Origin: Flavobacteriaceae bacterium UBA3179
GTDB taxonomy: Bacteria; Bacteroidota; Bacteroidia; Flavobacteriales; Flavobacteriaceae
Direction: 5' to 3'
Length of the DNA stretch: 56,859 nucleotides
NCBI GenBank assembly: GCA_002364245.1
Contig: DEXR01000052.1
Coordinates: 37,184-94,042, forward strand
In this document: piece by piece, positions 15,924-23,706 of the stretch
How the letters are laid out: the number at the start of each line of letters is the position of its first letter
Numbering within the stretch: position 1 is the first letter of the stretch
Notes under the pieces: generated by a model
Database searches by the model: none
Seen by the model: the letters and a program-made list of their open reading frames with translations, nothing else
Told to the model about the DNA's origin: nothing
Translations under genes and position numbers: made by a program

Positions 15924-15959
15924 ATTTTTTTATTGTAACAAATTAGACCATAAAAGTAC

Positions 15960-15967
15960 TAATTTTG
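15960..15967 (+). promoter_or_regulatory. Candidate -7 box (TAATTTTG) for the SnoaL-like gene
   Basis: The octamer fits the Bacteroidota -7 consensus TAnnTTTG and lies 26 nt before the ATG. A -33 TTG at the best spacing is not evident. Confidence 0.45.
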
Positions 15968-15993
15968 ATAACCAATCTCTTAATAATCTTATT

Positions 15994-16452
15994 ATGACAC
16001 GTATTTTATTACTTTTCGGCTTATTTTGTTCTTCCATCGTTTTTGCACAAGACTCTTTTTCTGAAAAAGATGCACAACAACTAATTGATACTTTTTTTGA
16101 AGGGTTTCACGAAGGTGACACGTTGAAAATGAAATCGGTAATGGCTCCAGATATGGTTATGCAAACTGCATTTACTGATAAAGATGGCACTAATAAAATA
16201 ACTACAGGAAGTGCCTCGGACTTTATAATGGCCATTGCAAAACGTCCTGCAAATCAAAAATGGGATGAAAAGCTTTTAGGTTATAAAACAAACATTGATG
16301 GAAACTTAGCACATGTGTGGACTCCCTATGAATTTAGATTTAATGGGCAGTTTAGCCATTGTGGTGCCAACGCATTTACCTTAGCTAAAACAGATAATGG
16401 TTGGAAAATCATTCATATTATTGACTCGCGTCGAAAAGACGATTGTAATTAA
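15994..16452 (+). CDS. Secreted SnoaL/NTF2-like protein
   Basis: A 152-residue protein starting at the ATG that yields a signal peptide ending in VFAQ (MTRILLLFGLFCSSIVFAQ). The mature part is an NTF2/SnoaL-like alpha-beta cone: an N-terminal helix (AQQLIDTFFEGFHEGDTLKMKSVM), then strands HVWTPYEFRFNG and NAFTLAKTDNGWKIIHIIDSRR. Such proteins are often annotated as nuclear transport factor 2 family. No enzyme activity can be assigned. Its stop overlaps that of sdaA in a shared TTAA. Confidence 0.85.
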   Translation: MTRILLLFGLFCSSIVFAQDSFSEKDAQQLIDTFFEGFHEGDTLKMKSVMAPDMVMQTAFTDKDGTNKITTGSASDFIMAIAKRPANQKWDEKLLGYKTNIDGNLAHVWTPYEFRFNGQFSHCGANAFTLAKTDNGWKIIHIIDSRRKDDCN

Positions 16453-17873
16453 CAATCACTCATATTTACACGAACAGCCAAGCCGCCTTCACTTGTTTCC
16501 TTGTATTTGTTGCTCATATCTTTAGCTGTTTCCCACATGGTCTCGATTACCTTGTCTAAAGGGACTTTTGCAGAAAAAGGATCGCTATCAAGTGCCATTT
16601 CGCATGCATTGATAGCTTTAATAGCACCCATTGCATTTCGTTCAATACACGGAATTTGTACTAAACCAGCAATAGGGTCACAGGTTAGGCCAAGGTGATG
16701 TTCCATAGCTATTTCAGCAGCCATTAAACACTGTTCTGGGGTTCCGCCCATTAATTCGGTCAAGGCACCGGCGGCCATCGAGGATGATACTCCAATTTCT
16801 GCTTGACAACCTCCCATAGCAGCTGAAATAGTAGCTCCTTTTTTAAACAAGCTGCCAATTTCACCAGCAACCAGCATGAATTTACGAATATCCTTAAAGT
16901 CGGCATCGTGGTTTTCAATAACCATATAGTACATCATTACGGCAGGAATAACCCCGGCACTTCCGTTTGTTGGTGCGGTAACCACTCTTCCTAACGAAGC
17001 ATTTACCTCATTGACAGAAAGGGCAAAACAGGATACCCATTTTAATATTTGCCTAAACTTTACTTCCGTGCTTCTAATGGCTTCAATCCATTCTGTAGCA
17101 TTATTATATGGTGCATCGCCTATTAGGTTTTTGTGCATGTCAAAAGCGCGACGTTTTACGTTGAGTCCGCCGGGTAATTTACCTTCGGTATGGCAACCTA
17201 CATACATAGAGTCCAGCATGACATTCCAGATTTTTTGCAGCCCTTCGTTTATTTCTTCTTCTGAACGAAGTGATTTTTCGTTTTCTAGAACCAATTCGCT
17301 AATGGTCTTTCCTTCGGCTTTGCAATTGGAAAGCAGCTCGACACCACTATGCACAGGAAACGGAAACTGTGCAAATTTCTGTTCCTTCATTTTTTTGCGT
17401 TTCCGTTCTTTCTTAATTACAAAACCACCACCAATAGAATAAAAAGTAGCTGTTTTTTTTGAACCGTCTTTCAGATATGCATGGAACGTAATTCCGTTAG
17501 GATGGAAGTCTAAAAACTTACGGTTGAATTTAATATGTTCTTTTGGGTTGAAATCGATTTCCTTTTCATCATTTAACCTAAGTTTATGGTTTGAGGTGAT
17601 AAAATCGACTGTCTCGTCAATTTTTTCGATAGGAAATGTTACGGGATCAAAACCACATAAACCAAGCATCGTGGCAACATCGGTAGCATGCCCTTTTCCG
17701 GTAAGGGAGAGCGAGCCGTACAAGTTTACTTGCACTTTTTCCACTTGATCAAAATGACCTTTCTCAATAAGCTCGTTAACCCAACGTTCTGCAGCGCGCC
17801 AAGGCCCTAAAGTGTGCGAGCTTGAAGGTCCCACACCAATCTTTAACATATCAAAAACACTTATACTTTCCAT
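16449..17873 (-). CDS. sdaA: L-serine ammonia-lyase (single-chain serine dehydratase)
   Basis: A 474-residue one-chain Fe-S serine dehydratase that deaminates L-serine to pyruvate and ammonia. The N-terminal beta domain begins SVFDMLKIGVGPSSSHTLGPW. The alpha part contains TNGSAGVIPAV, AAMGGCQAEIGVSSSMAAGAL and MEHHLGLTCDPIAGLVQIPCIERN. The Cys residues in these (GGCQ, LTCD, IPCIE) match the 4Fe-4S ligands. I chose the ATG at 17873; a longer frame starts seven codons earlier. A -7 box lies at 17892-17899. Confidence 0.96.
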   Translation of the reverse strand: MESISVFDMLKIGVGPSSSHTLGPWRAAERWVNELIEKGHFDQVEKVQVNLYGSLSLTGKGHATDVATMLGLCGFDPVTFPIEKIDETVDFITSNHKLRLNDEKEIDFNPKEHIKFNRKFLDFHPNGITFHAYLKDGSKKTATFYSIGGGFVIKKERKRKKMKEQKFAQFPFPVHSGVELLSNCKAEGKTISELVLENEKSLRSEEEINEGLQKIWNVMLDSMYVGCHTEGKLPGGLNVKRRAFDMHKNLIGDAPYNNATEWIEAIRSTEVKFRQILKWVSCFALSVNEVNASLGRVVTAPTNGSAGVIPAVMMYYMVIENHDADFKDIRKFMLVAGEIGSLFKKGATISAAMGGCQAEIGVSSSMAAGALTELMGGTPEQCLMAAEIAMEHHLGLTCDPIAGLVQIPCIERNAMGAIKAINACEMALDSDPFSAKVPLDKVIETMWETAKDMSNKYKETSEGGLAVRVNMSDC

Positions 17874-17891
17874 AGGCTCAAAATCTAAACA

Positions 17892-17899
17892 CAAAGGTA
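17892..17899 (-). promoter_or_regulatory. -7 box (TACCTTTG) upstream of sdaA
   Basis: An exact TAnnTTTG match on the minus strand, 18 nt before the chosen sdaA start, supports the start at 17873 rather than the one at 17894, which would overlap the box. Confidence 0.5.
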
Positions 17900-17934
17900 A
17901 ATTTTCTTTTATAGATTTTTGTTGAAAAGTATAT

Positions 17935-17967
17935 GGAAATATTCCAATTTTAAAACGGAATATTTCC
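17935..17967. promoter_or_regulatory. Inverted-repeat operator upstream of umuDC
   Basis: GGAAATATTCC (17935-17945) and its exact reverse complement (17957-17967) are separated by 11 nt, placing the two arms about two helical turns apart centre to centre (22 bp). It abuts the predicted umuD -7 box, an ideal position for a repressor of an SOS-like operon. The cognate regulator is not known; Bacteroidota generally lack canonical E. coli-type LexA boxes. Confidence 0.65.
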
Positions 17968-17975
17968 TAATTTTG
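17968..17975 (+). promoter_or_regulatory. -7 box (TAATTTTG) for umuDC, 5 nt before the ATG
   Basis: It matches TAnnTTTG and ends 5 nt before the umuD ATG, so transcription would start at or next to the start codon (leaderless mRNA). Confidence 0.5.
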
Positions 17976-17980
17976 TTTTT

Positions 17981-18349
17981 ATGGAAATCACAACCTCTGG
18001 AAAATTACAGAAAGTAAAAAACCGGCATGCGCCCGAAGTCTCAAAACAAACAGGCTTTCCCAGTGCGGCTACACATTATTTAGAAGCACCTATCGATTTG
18101 CATAAAGAATTGATGCACAATCAAGACGCTACTTTTTTTATTCGGGTCGATGGTGATGGATACAAGGAATTTAATATTCGCCATAACGATGTATTAATTG
18201 TGGATCGTTCCCTTAAAGCGATTTCCAATCGGCTTGCTTTGGTGGTTAAAAATGGGGAGTTTTTATTGATTCGTATTTCAGAAAAACCTTCAGAAGAGGA
18301 ATATACGTTGTGGGGTGTTATTACCTATATAATACATAATGCATTATGA
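17981..18349 (+). CDS. umuD: UmuD-like (S24 family) protein lacking catalytic residues
   Basis: The 122-residue partner of the following UmuC aligns to E. coli UmuD without gaps over most of its length, from [16 protein letters not shown] to [12 protein letters not shown]. coli UmuD needs the Cys24-Gly25 cleavage site and the Ser60/Lys97 dyad. Here the same positions read Thr24-Gly25, Gly60 (VDGDGYKEF in place of GDSM) and Ile97 (GEFLLIRI). The C-terminal part is about 17 residues shorter. It is therefore probably neither self-cleaving nor protease-active, though still likely to bind UmuC. It overlaps umuC by 4 nt. Confidence 0.88.
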   Translation: MEITTSGKLQKVKNRHAPEVSKQTGFPSAATHYLEAPIDLHKELMHNQDATFFIRVDGDGYKEFNIRHNDVLIVDRSLKAISNRLALVVKNGEFLLIRISEKPSEEEYTLWGVITYIIHNAL

Positions 18350-19638
18350 TAGCTATGGTCGACTGTAATAGTTTTTATGCGTCGTGCGAACAGGTTTTTA
18401 GACCTGATTTGTGGGAAAAACCGGTTGTAGTATTAAGCAATAATGATGGCTGTATAATTGCAGCAAATAAAGAGGCTAAAGCGATAACAGATATCCCGAT
18501 GTTTGAGCCGGTTTTCAAAATAAAAGACCAATTGATAAAAAATAGGGTAACGTTCTTCTCTTCCAATTACACTTTGTACGGCGAAATGTCCCAGCGGGTT
18601 ATGAATATTTTAAAAACCTTTTCACCCATGGTCGAGGTGTACAGTATCGATGAATCGTTTGTAGAAGTAAGCGGAATGAAATACTTAAACCTTGAAAACT
18701 ATGGACATGAAATAAAAGATACTATTAAGAGGTTAACCGGTTTGCCAGTGGGAGTAGGGATTGCACCAACAAAGGTTTTAGCAAAATTGGCCAATAAGAT
18801 GGCGAAAAAAATAGAAGGGTATAACCACGTGTGCGTAATTGATTCCGAAGAAAAACGAATTAAAGCCTTACAATGGGCAAAAACAAAAGACGTATGGGGA
18901 TTGGGGAGAAAACACGTAGAGCGATTAAAAAATATAGGTGTATTTACTGCTTACGAATTTACCCAAAAGCCACTCGCTTGGGTCCGAAAAGAAATGACCG
19001 TTGTAGGTGAGCGGTTATGGCGGGAGTTACGAGGCGAACCGTGTATTGAATTTACAGAAGTACCAAAACCTAAAAAAGGTATCGGCACTGCTAAATCGTT
19101 TGGTAAAAGGCTAGAAGATTTAGACCGTATAGAAGAAGCCTGCGCGTATTATATTAGTGAAGTAAGCGAAGTGCTACGTGCTCAAAATTCCTGTGCCACC
19201 TATGTACAAGTATTTGTGCATACCAATTACCATAGCAATGTTGATAAACAGTACTTTAATAGTATAACAGCAACTATGCCCATTCCCACCAATAATACGT
19301 TTCAGTTGATTTCTGAAGCTCGAAAAGCATTACATGAAATATACAAACCAGGCTATCGCTATAAAAAAGTAGGGGTGAATTTAAGCGGAATCATTCCGCA
19401 GGAATACGTACAAGGCAATTTGTTTCATCAACCATCTAAATTAAATAATCATAAGCTTATTCAGACGTTCGATAAACTAAACAATAAATATGGGAAATCC
19501 ACGGTAGCTTCAGCGATGACCGGAACAAGAAAGAACGAGTGGGAGCTTATAAAGAAAGAACGAAGCCCTCGTTATACAACGCAATGGAAAGAATTACTTA
19601 AAATTGAAGCTAAAACTCGTAGTAAAAAGCTTACGTAA
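18346..19638 (+). CDS. umuC: Y-family DNA polymerase V catalytic subunit
   Basis: A 430-residue UmuC, full family length. The polymerase palm begins [19 protein letters not shown] with the catalytic Asp, and the second acidic motif is [13 protein letters not shown]. The helix-hairpin region is [19 protein letters not shown], followed by the little-finger domain and DUF4113-type C-terminus ([15 protein letters not shown]). It performs translesion synthesis at stalled forks. Translation is coupled to umuD by a 4-nt overlap. Confidence 0.96.
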   Translation: MIAMVDCNSFYASCEQVFRPDLWEKPVVVLSNNDGCIIAANKEAKAITDIPMFEPVFKIKDQLIKNRVTFFSSNYTLYGEMSQRVMNILKTFSPMVEVYSIDESFVEVSGMKYLNLENYGHEIKDTIKRLTGLPVGVGIAPTKVLAKLANKMAKKIEGYNHVCVIDSEEKRIKALQWAKTKDVWGLGRKHVERLKNIGVFTAYEFTQKPLAWVRKEMTVVGERLWRELRGEPCIEFTEVPKPKKGIGTAKSFGKRLEDLDRIEEACAYYISEVSEVLRAQNSCATYVQVFVHTNYHSNVDKQYFNSITATMPIPTNNTFQLISEARKALHEIYKPGYRYKKVGVNLSGIIPQEYVQGNLFHQPSKLNNHKLIQTFDKLNNKYGKSTVASAMTGTRKNEWELIKKERSPRYTTQWKELLKIEAKTRSKKLT

Positions 19639-19694
19639 ATTTTAGTTTACTGAAAAACAGCTGTTTATTTTGTTAAACTTTTTTTAAAAAAGAT

Positions 19695-19716
19695 TAAACA
19701 AAATTAATTTTGTTTA
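19695..19716. promoter_or_regulatory. Perfect 22-bp palindrome with embedded -7 box
   Basis: The half-site TAAACAAAATT is followed directly by its complement (centre 19705/19706). The right half contains TAATTTTG (19705-19712), a -7 box match for the DUF4397 gene 42 nt downstream. A dimeric regulator binding here would cover the promoter. Confidence 0.5.
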
Positions 19717-19754
19717 GTTTAGTAGTCATTAATACAAACTAAAAAAAAACTATC

Positions 19755-20756
19755 ATGAAAAAGCTATTACTACTATGTACAGTTATGCTCTTATCGGCAA
19801 CTGTATTTTCACAAACTGCTAGAGTGCAGGTAATTCACAATTCACCCGATGCACTGGCTTCAGAAGTTGATGTGTATGTAAATGCAGATTTGACATTAGA
19901 TGATTTTGCATTTAGAACAGCAACGCCCTTTGTTGATTTACCAGCGGGAACAGAAATTGAACTCTCCGTAGCACCTTCAAACAGTACAGATGTTGGGGAT
20001 GCTGTATTAACAGTTCCGGTTACATTAACCCAAGACGAAACGTATATTGTTGTTGCCGATGGTATTGTAAGTCCAACGGGCTACAACCCTGCACCTCCTA
20101 TCAGTTTACAAGTATATCCAATGGGAAGAGAGACAGCAACTAACGGATCTAACACCGATGTATTGGTACACCACGGATCAACCGATGCTGCTACTGTAGA
20201 TGTTTTTGAAACAGGTGTAGGAGCTGGTCTAATTGTAGATGATATCTCGTATTCTGAATTTCAAGGATATTTAGAATTACCTACAGCAGACTATGTATTA
20301 CAAGTACAAGACGAAACAGGAACAACAGGAGTGGCTGCTTATCAAGCACCTTTAAGTACTTTAGGTTTAGATGGTGCAGCTATAACAGTATTGGCTTCAG
20401 GATTTTTAGATCCTTCACAAAATTCTGACGGTCCTGCCTTTGGTTTATGGGTGGCATTAGCTTCAGGAGGGGACTTAGTTCCGTTACCGAGCGCAACCTT
20501 AGGTGTAAATGATACAGAGAATGTATCAATAAACATATATCCTAATCCAGTTGAAAATGAATTAACAATTTCAGGTGTAACTTTAGATGAGTATACAATC
20601 GACATTGTTGATGTACAAGGACGCGTTGTAATATCTAACATTTCAGAAGTTTCACAAAATAAAATTAGTACTTCAAATCTTACTTCAGGAGTTTATTTTC
20701 TAAATATCCGAAGCGGGAATCAAAGTTCTAAAACAATAAGGTTTATAAAGAAGTAA
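19755..20756 (+). CDS. DUF4397 domain protein with T9SS sorting domain
   Basis: A 333-residue secreted protein. The signal peptide is MKKLLLLCTVMLLSATVFSQ. One or two DUF4397 units follow (ARVQVIHNSPDALASEVDVYVN near residue 21; DVLVHHGSTDAATVDVFETG near residue 133). The last ~75 residues are a type A T9SS sorting domain (INIYPNPVENELTI ... GVYFLNIRSG ... KTIRFIKK). It should be exported across the inner membrane, then by T9SS to the surface or medium. DUF4397 has no established activity. A terminator follows. Confidence 0.92.
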   Translation: MKKLLLLCTVMLLSATVFSQTARVQVIHNSPDALASEVDVYVNADLTLDDFAFRTATPFVDLPAGTEIELSVAPSNSTDVGDAVLTVPVTLTQDETYIVVADGIVSPTGYNPAPPISLQVYPMGRETATNGSNTDVLVHHGSTDAATVDVFETGVGAGLIVDDISYSEFQGYLELPTADYVLQVQDETGTTGVAAYQAPLSTLGLDGAAITVLASGFLDPSQNSDGPAFGLWVALASGGDLVPLPSATLGVNDTENVSINIYPNPVENELTISGVTLDEYTIDIVDVQGRVVISNISEVSQNKISTSNLTSGVYFLNIRSGNQSSKTIRFIKK

Positions 20757-20781
20757 TTTTAATTGTTTATTGTTTGATGTT

Positions 20782-20812
20782 AAATGCTCGTGTAAAAAGC
20801 GGGCATTTTTTA
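20782..20812 (+). terminator. Terminator after the DUF4397 gene
   Basis: AAATGCTCG and CGGGCATTT pair around a 9-nt loop, followed by T residues. It lies right before the 3' end of the convergent SDR gene and may serve both. Confidence 0.75.
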
Positions 20813-21568
20813 TATAGCAGTAATACTAATGCCTCCGTCAACTGATATGTTTTGTCCAGTAATGTATGACGATTTATCCATTGCCAGAAAAGCAATTACG
20901 TTCGCCATTTCACTAGCTTGCGCTACACGCCCTAATGGAGTGTGCTTTAAAACGGGTTCAATACGTTCTTTTATTTTAAGAAGACCTTCTGTAAGCGGAG
21001 TTTGGGTAAACCAAGGTGACATGGCATTTACACGAATACCATCTTTTGCCCATTCAGCAGCAAGATTTTTGGTTTGCATGACCAATCCAGCTTTTGACAT
21101 ACCGTAAGGCGACCCTGTGTTAGTATCTAATACTCCAGAAACAGATGCAACGTTTACAATGGTTGCTTTGCCCGGTTTTTGAAGAAATGGGTGGAGTTTC
21201 CTGCTCAACTCAAAAGGTGCCGTCATATTAATGGCAATAACTTTTGAAATCTCTTCTTTGGAATAGTCTAAAGCTACTTTCCGAATATTAATTCCTGCAT
21301 TGTTTACAAGAATATCCAAAGAGTTCCAACGTTTTTTTACTTCGGAAACAATAGCTTCGATTCCTGCTTCTTCTGATACATCGCTAACTAATCCATACGC
21401 TGTATGCCCTTCTTTTTGTAATTCGCTTTCGAAATCTTTTACATCTTTTTCACTTCTAGCCGTAAAAATCACTTCGGCCCCGAGTGAAAGAAACTCTAAA
21501 ACGGTTGCTTTGCCTATTCCTTTAGTGCCTCCTGTGATGACTGCTTTTTTATCTTTTAAATTCCACAT
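20810..21568 (-). CDS. SDR family oxidoreductase
   Basis: A 252-residue classical short-chain dehydrogenase. The Rossmann motif is TGGTKGIGKA (residues ~12-21), then NNAG (LVNNAGIN), the catalytic Ser in NVASVSG, the YxxxK motif YGMSKAG, and the C-terminal GQNISVDGG. An Arg after the second strand (TARSEKD) suggests NADP(H) preference. It resembles tropinone-reductase-like and 3-oxoacyl reductase-like enzymes; the substrate is unknown. It follows the alcohol dehydrogenase gene in the same direction but is separated from it by a terminator. Confidence 0.92.
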   Translation of the reverse strand: MWNLKDKKAVITGGTKGIGKATVLEFLSLGAEVIFTARSEKDVKDFESELQKEGHTAYGLVSDVSEEAGIEAIVSEVKKRWNSLDILVNNAGINIRKVALDYSKEEISKVIAINMTAPFELSRKLHPFLQKPGKATIVNVASVSGVLDTNTGSPYGMSKAGLVMQTKNLAAEWAKDGIRVNAMSPWFTQTPLTEGLLKIKERIEPVLKHTPLGRVAQASEMANVIAFLAMDKSSYITGQNISVDGGISITAI

Positions 21569-21585
21569 AAATAAGTTTTAAAATT

Positions 21586-21627
21586 AAAAAACCTTCCGCT
21601 ACATTCAAATTGAAAGTAACGGAAGGT
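21586..21627 (-). terminator. Terminator after the alcohol dehydrogenase gene (minus strand)
   Basis: ACCTTCCG...GTTAC pairs with GTAGCGGAAGGT (12-bp class stem around a 13-nt loop), followed on the minus strand by a run of T. It lies between the dehydrogenase and SDR genes. Confidence 0.8.
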
Positions 21628-21645
21628 GTGTTGTGTCTTTATTTC

Positions 21646-22650
21646 TTACGGAGTTAAAACGACTCTAAAACGAGCTTCATTGTTCATCATTTTTTCAAAT
21701 GCTTCGGCAACATCGTCTAACTTGTATGTTTCAATCATTGGTTTGGTATCAGTCAAAGCACTAAACTTGAGGGTGTCTTCACTTTCAATTGCGGTACCAC
21801 TTGGCCATCCGGTAACCGATTTGCGAGCCATCAATAGTTGCATAGGGGAAACTTCTACAGCGTCTGGTGTAGCACCTATACAGATTAACTGTCCGTCAAT
21901 TCCCAATCCATCGATAACGGAGGAAATAGCATCAGCGTGTGGTGCTGTGGCAACAATTAATTTTGCGCCGCCTAATTTTTGTAACTCTTCAGCGGCGTTT
22001 TGCTTTTTGCTATTAATATAATGATGTGCTCCTAAGTCTTTTGCTAATTTCTTTTTATCATCGCTTGTGGAAAGCGCTACCGTTTTCATTCCCATTTTAT
22101 TGGCATATTGAACGGCTAAGTGTCCTAAACCACCAATTCCTTGAACGGCTACCACATCTCCGGCTTTTACGTTGCTGTTTCGCATGGCGTTATAAACCGT
22201 AATTCCAGCACACAGTAAAGGAGCGGCTTCTTCACTGGAAAGTTCTTCTGGGATACTGGCAATTGCCTCTTCAGGGGCGGTCATATATTCAGCATAGCCT
22301 CCATCGTAGGAGATTCCGCATACTTGGGCATTCTCACAGTTAATAAACATACCACGGCGGCAAGGTTCACAATTAAAACAGTGACCTCCGTGCCAACCTA
22401 CACCAACGCGTTGCCCTTTTTTCCAGTTAGAAACGTTGCTACCAACGCTTTCTACAATACCCACAACTTCGTGACCAGGAACACGCGGATATTCCAATCC
22501 GGGAAATCCACCTGCTTTTACAAAATTATCACTGTGGCAAATTCCACAGGCTTCAACTTTTAGTAATACTTCGTTTTCTTTAGGAGATGGTTTGTCGAGT
22601 TCTACTATTTTAAAATCGCCTCCCGCTTCTTGTACTTGTACTGCTTTCAT
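21646..22650 (-). CDS. Zinc-dependent alcohol dehydrogenase (AdhP/MDR type)
   Basis: A 334-residue medium-chain dehydrogenase. The catalytic zinc ligands are Cys in EACGICHSD and His/Glu in VPGHEVVG. The structural zinc cluster CxxCxxxxxxxC appears as CFNCEPCRRGMFINC. The nucleotide-binding glycine motif is GIGGLGHLAVQYA. It oxidises alcohols or reduces aldehydes with NAD(P)H in the cytosol. It has its own terminator. Confidence 0.95.
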   Translation of the reverse strand: MKAVQVQEAGGDFKIVELDKPSPKENEVLLKVEACGICHSDNFVKAGGFPGLEYPRVPGHEVVGIVESVGSNVSNWKKGQRVGVGWHGGHCFNCEPCRRGMFINCENAQVCGISYDGGYAEYMTAPEEAIASIPEELSSEEAAPLLCAGITVYNAMRNSNVKAGDVVAVQGIGGLGHLAVQYANKMGMKTVALSTSDDKKKLAKDLGAHHYINSKKQNAAEELQKLGGAKLIVATAPHADAISSVIDGLGIDGQLICIGATPDAVEVSPMQLLMARKSVTGWPSGTAIESEDTLKFSALTDTKPMIETYKLDDVAEAFEKMMNNEARFRVVLTP

Positions 22651-22733
22651 AAGTTCTTTTTTTGAAGCAATAAGATACGAAGAGGAAGTTGCTTTTATTT
22701 TAAATCTGTGTTAAACAATAAAGAGATTATGAT

Positions 22734-23432
22734 TTAATTAGAAAGCGTGTAAGTAACTACTAGCATAACTCCAACTACAAAGGCATTGTTAAGAAAGTGA
22801 AGCAAAATAGGCCATATTAGAACACCGGTTTTAATTTTTAGCCATCCAGCAATTCCACCGAGAACAATTCGTGGAACAATCATAGCAAATAATGCTGCAT
22901 TAATGAGAAAAGACTCTACATAGTTATAAATGTGTGCCATTCCAAATATTACGGAAGTAATAACCAAAACAACCAATGCATACTTGCCCAAAAACTTCTG
23001 AACACCTACAAGCACTTTTTTAGGCACAAGAAACTGTAACAGATAATAGATGCCAATAAAAATCGAGAACATGATTAATAGTCTGATGTACCAATCTGTT
23101 AGTCCTTCCGAAAAACCCATAAAGAGAAAACTAATCCACCCGCTTATAAAAAGTAGTAAATCTTCGTAACTGGGTTTTATAAGGGAACGGAACATGATTT
23201 CTTCGAAAATAGGGGCAATTATTACTGCCGAAATAATCAGCTGTATGGGTTGGTTATTGAGCATTTCTAGTAAACGCTCCTGCTTATATTCATTGTTTAT
23301 AAGCTCAGGAAACCATTTAGATAATATGCTCAAAACCATAAAGAACGCAAAGTAAAAAGCCCAAACTAGCAAGTAGCTTTTAACTAATAGTTTGCTGCCT
23401 TCTTTTGTGGTATATGTTTTTGTTGCAATCAT
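22734..23432 (-). CDS. CPBP family intramembrane glutamic endopeptidase
   Basis: A 232-residue protein with about six to seven TM helices. The CPBP/Abi motifs are present: EExxxR as PIFEEIMFRSL, FxxxH as FGMAHIYN, and HxxxN as HFLNNAFVVG. The start is set at ATG 23432 (MIATKTYTTKEG); a longer frame to 23597 would translate the GC-rich intergenic repeat and is rejected. A -7 box at 23450-23457 supports this. Relatives include Rce1-like proteases and bacteriocin self-immunity proteins; no partner gene is adjacent. Confidence 0.9.
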   Translation of the reverse strand: MIATKTYTTKEGSKLLVKSYLLVWAFYFAFFMVLSILSKWFPELINNEYKQERLLEMLNNQPIQLIISAVIIAPIFEEIMFRSLIKPSYEDLLLFISGWISFLFMGFSEGLTDWYIRLLIMFSIFIGIYYLLQFLVPKKVLVGVQKFLGKYALVVLVITSVIFGMAHIYNYVESFLINAALFAMIVPRIVLGGIAGWLKIKTGVLIWPILLHFLNNAFVVGVMLVVTYTLSN

Positions 23433-23449
23433 ATTTTTAAAGGAAGCAG

Positions 23450-23457
23450 CAAAAGTA
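23450..23457 (-). promoter_or_regulatory. -7 box (TACTTTTG) for the CPBP protease gene
   Basis: It matches TAnnTTTG on the minus strand, 17 nt before the chosen ATG. Confidence 0.45.
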
Positions 23458-23490
23458 AAGGAATAAATTGTCTTAAACAGATATACCTTT

Positions 23491-23571
23491 GCAAGAGGGA
23501 TTGAGTAGGGTACCTTGTACCCACGAAAGCCCGACCGTACCCTGGGCGAAGCCAAAGGGTAGGGGCTTGCC
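23491..23571. repeat. GC-rich, highly structured intergenic element
   Basis: A GC-rich island in AT-rich surroundings. GCAAG (23491-23495) pairs with CTTGC (23566-23570). Inside are a perfect hairpin GGGTAC-CTT-GTACCC (23508-23522) and a second one, TACCCT/AGGGTA (23538-23561), capped by GGC-GAA-GCC. The whole can fold as a three-way junction. It looks like a dispersed, REP/MITE-like intergenic repeat of flavobacteria; copy number cannot be seen here. Confidence 0.55.
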
Positions 23572-23611
23572 ATAAAACAAATAAACAGGACTGTCACTTT
23601 TTATTAGGAAA

Positions 23612-23628
23612 TATGACACCCTGTCATA
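23612..23628. promoter_or_regulatory. Palindromic operator upstream of dnaK
   Basis: TATGACA-CCC-TGTCATA is a perfect palindrome with 7-bp arms. A further half-site, CTGTCA, occurs at 23591-23596. It lies 11 nt upstream of a sigma-54-like promoter, at the right place for an activator or repressor of the heat-shock gene. It is not a CIRCE element. Confidence 0.6.
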
Positions 23629-23638
23629 AAGTTTCTGA

Positions 23639-23654
23639 TGGCATAATCATTGAC
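23639..23654 (+). promoter_or_regulatory. Sigma-54-like promoter of dnaK
   Basis: TGGCATAATCATTGAC matches the -24/-12 pattern TGGCA-N6-TTGC in spacing (GG-N10-GA); the -12 dinucleotide is GA instead of GC. It would start transcription about 42 nt before the dnaK ATG. Confidence 0.4.
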
Positions 23655-23706
23655 TTATACATAGCGAATTAAAAATTTGAATTAGTAAAACAATAACTAT
23701 AACACT

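Noticed and set aside
23433..23597. N-terminal extension of the CPBP protease frame
   Set aside because: It would translate the GC-rich structured element and adds unrelated sequence before a normal start (MIATKTY) that has a promoter box at the right distance.
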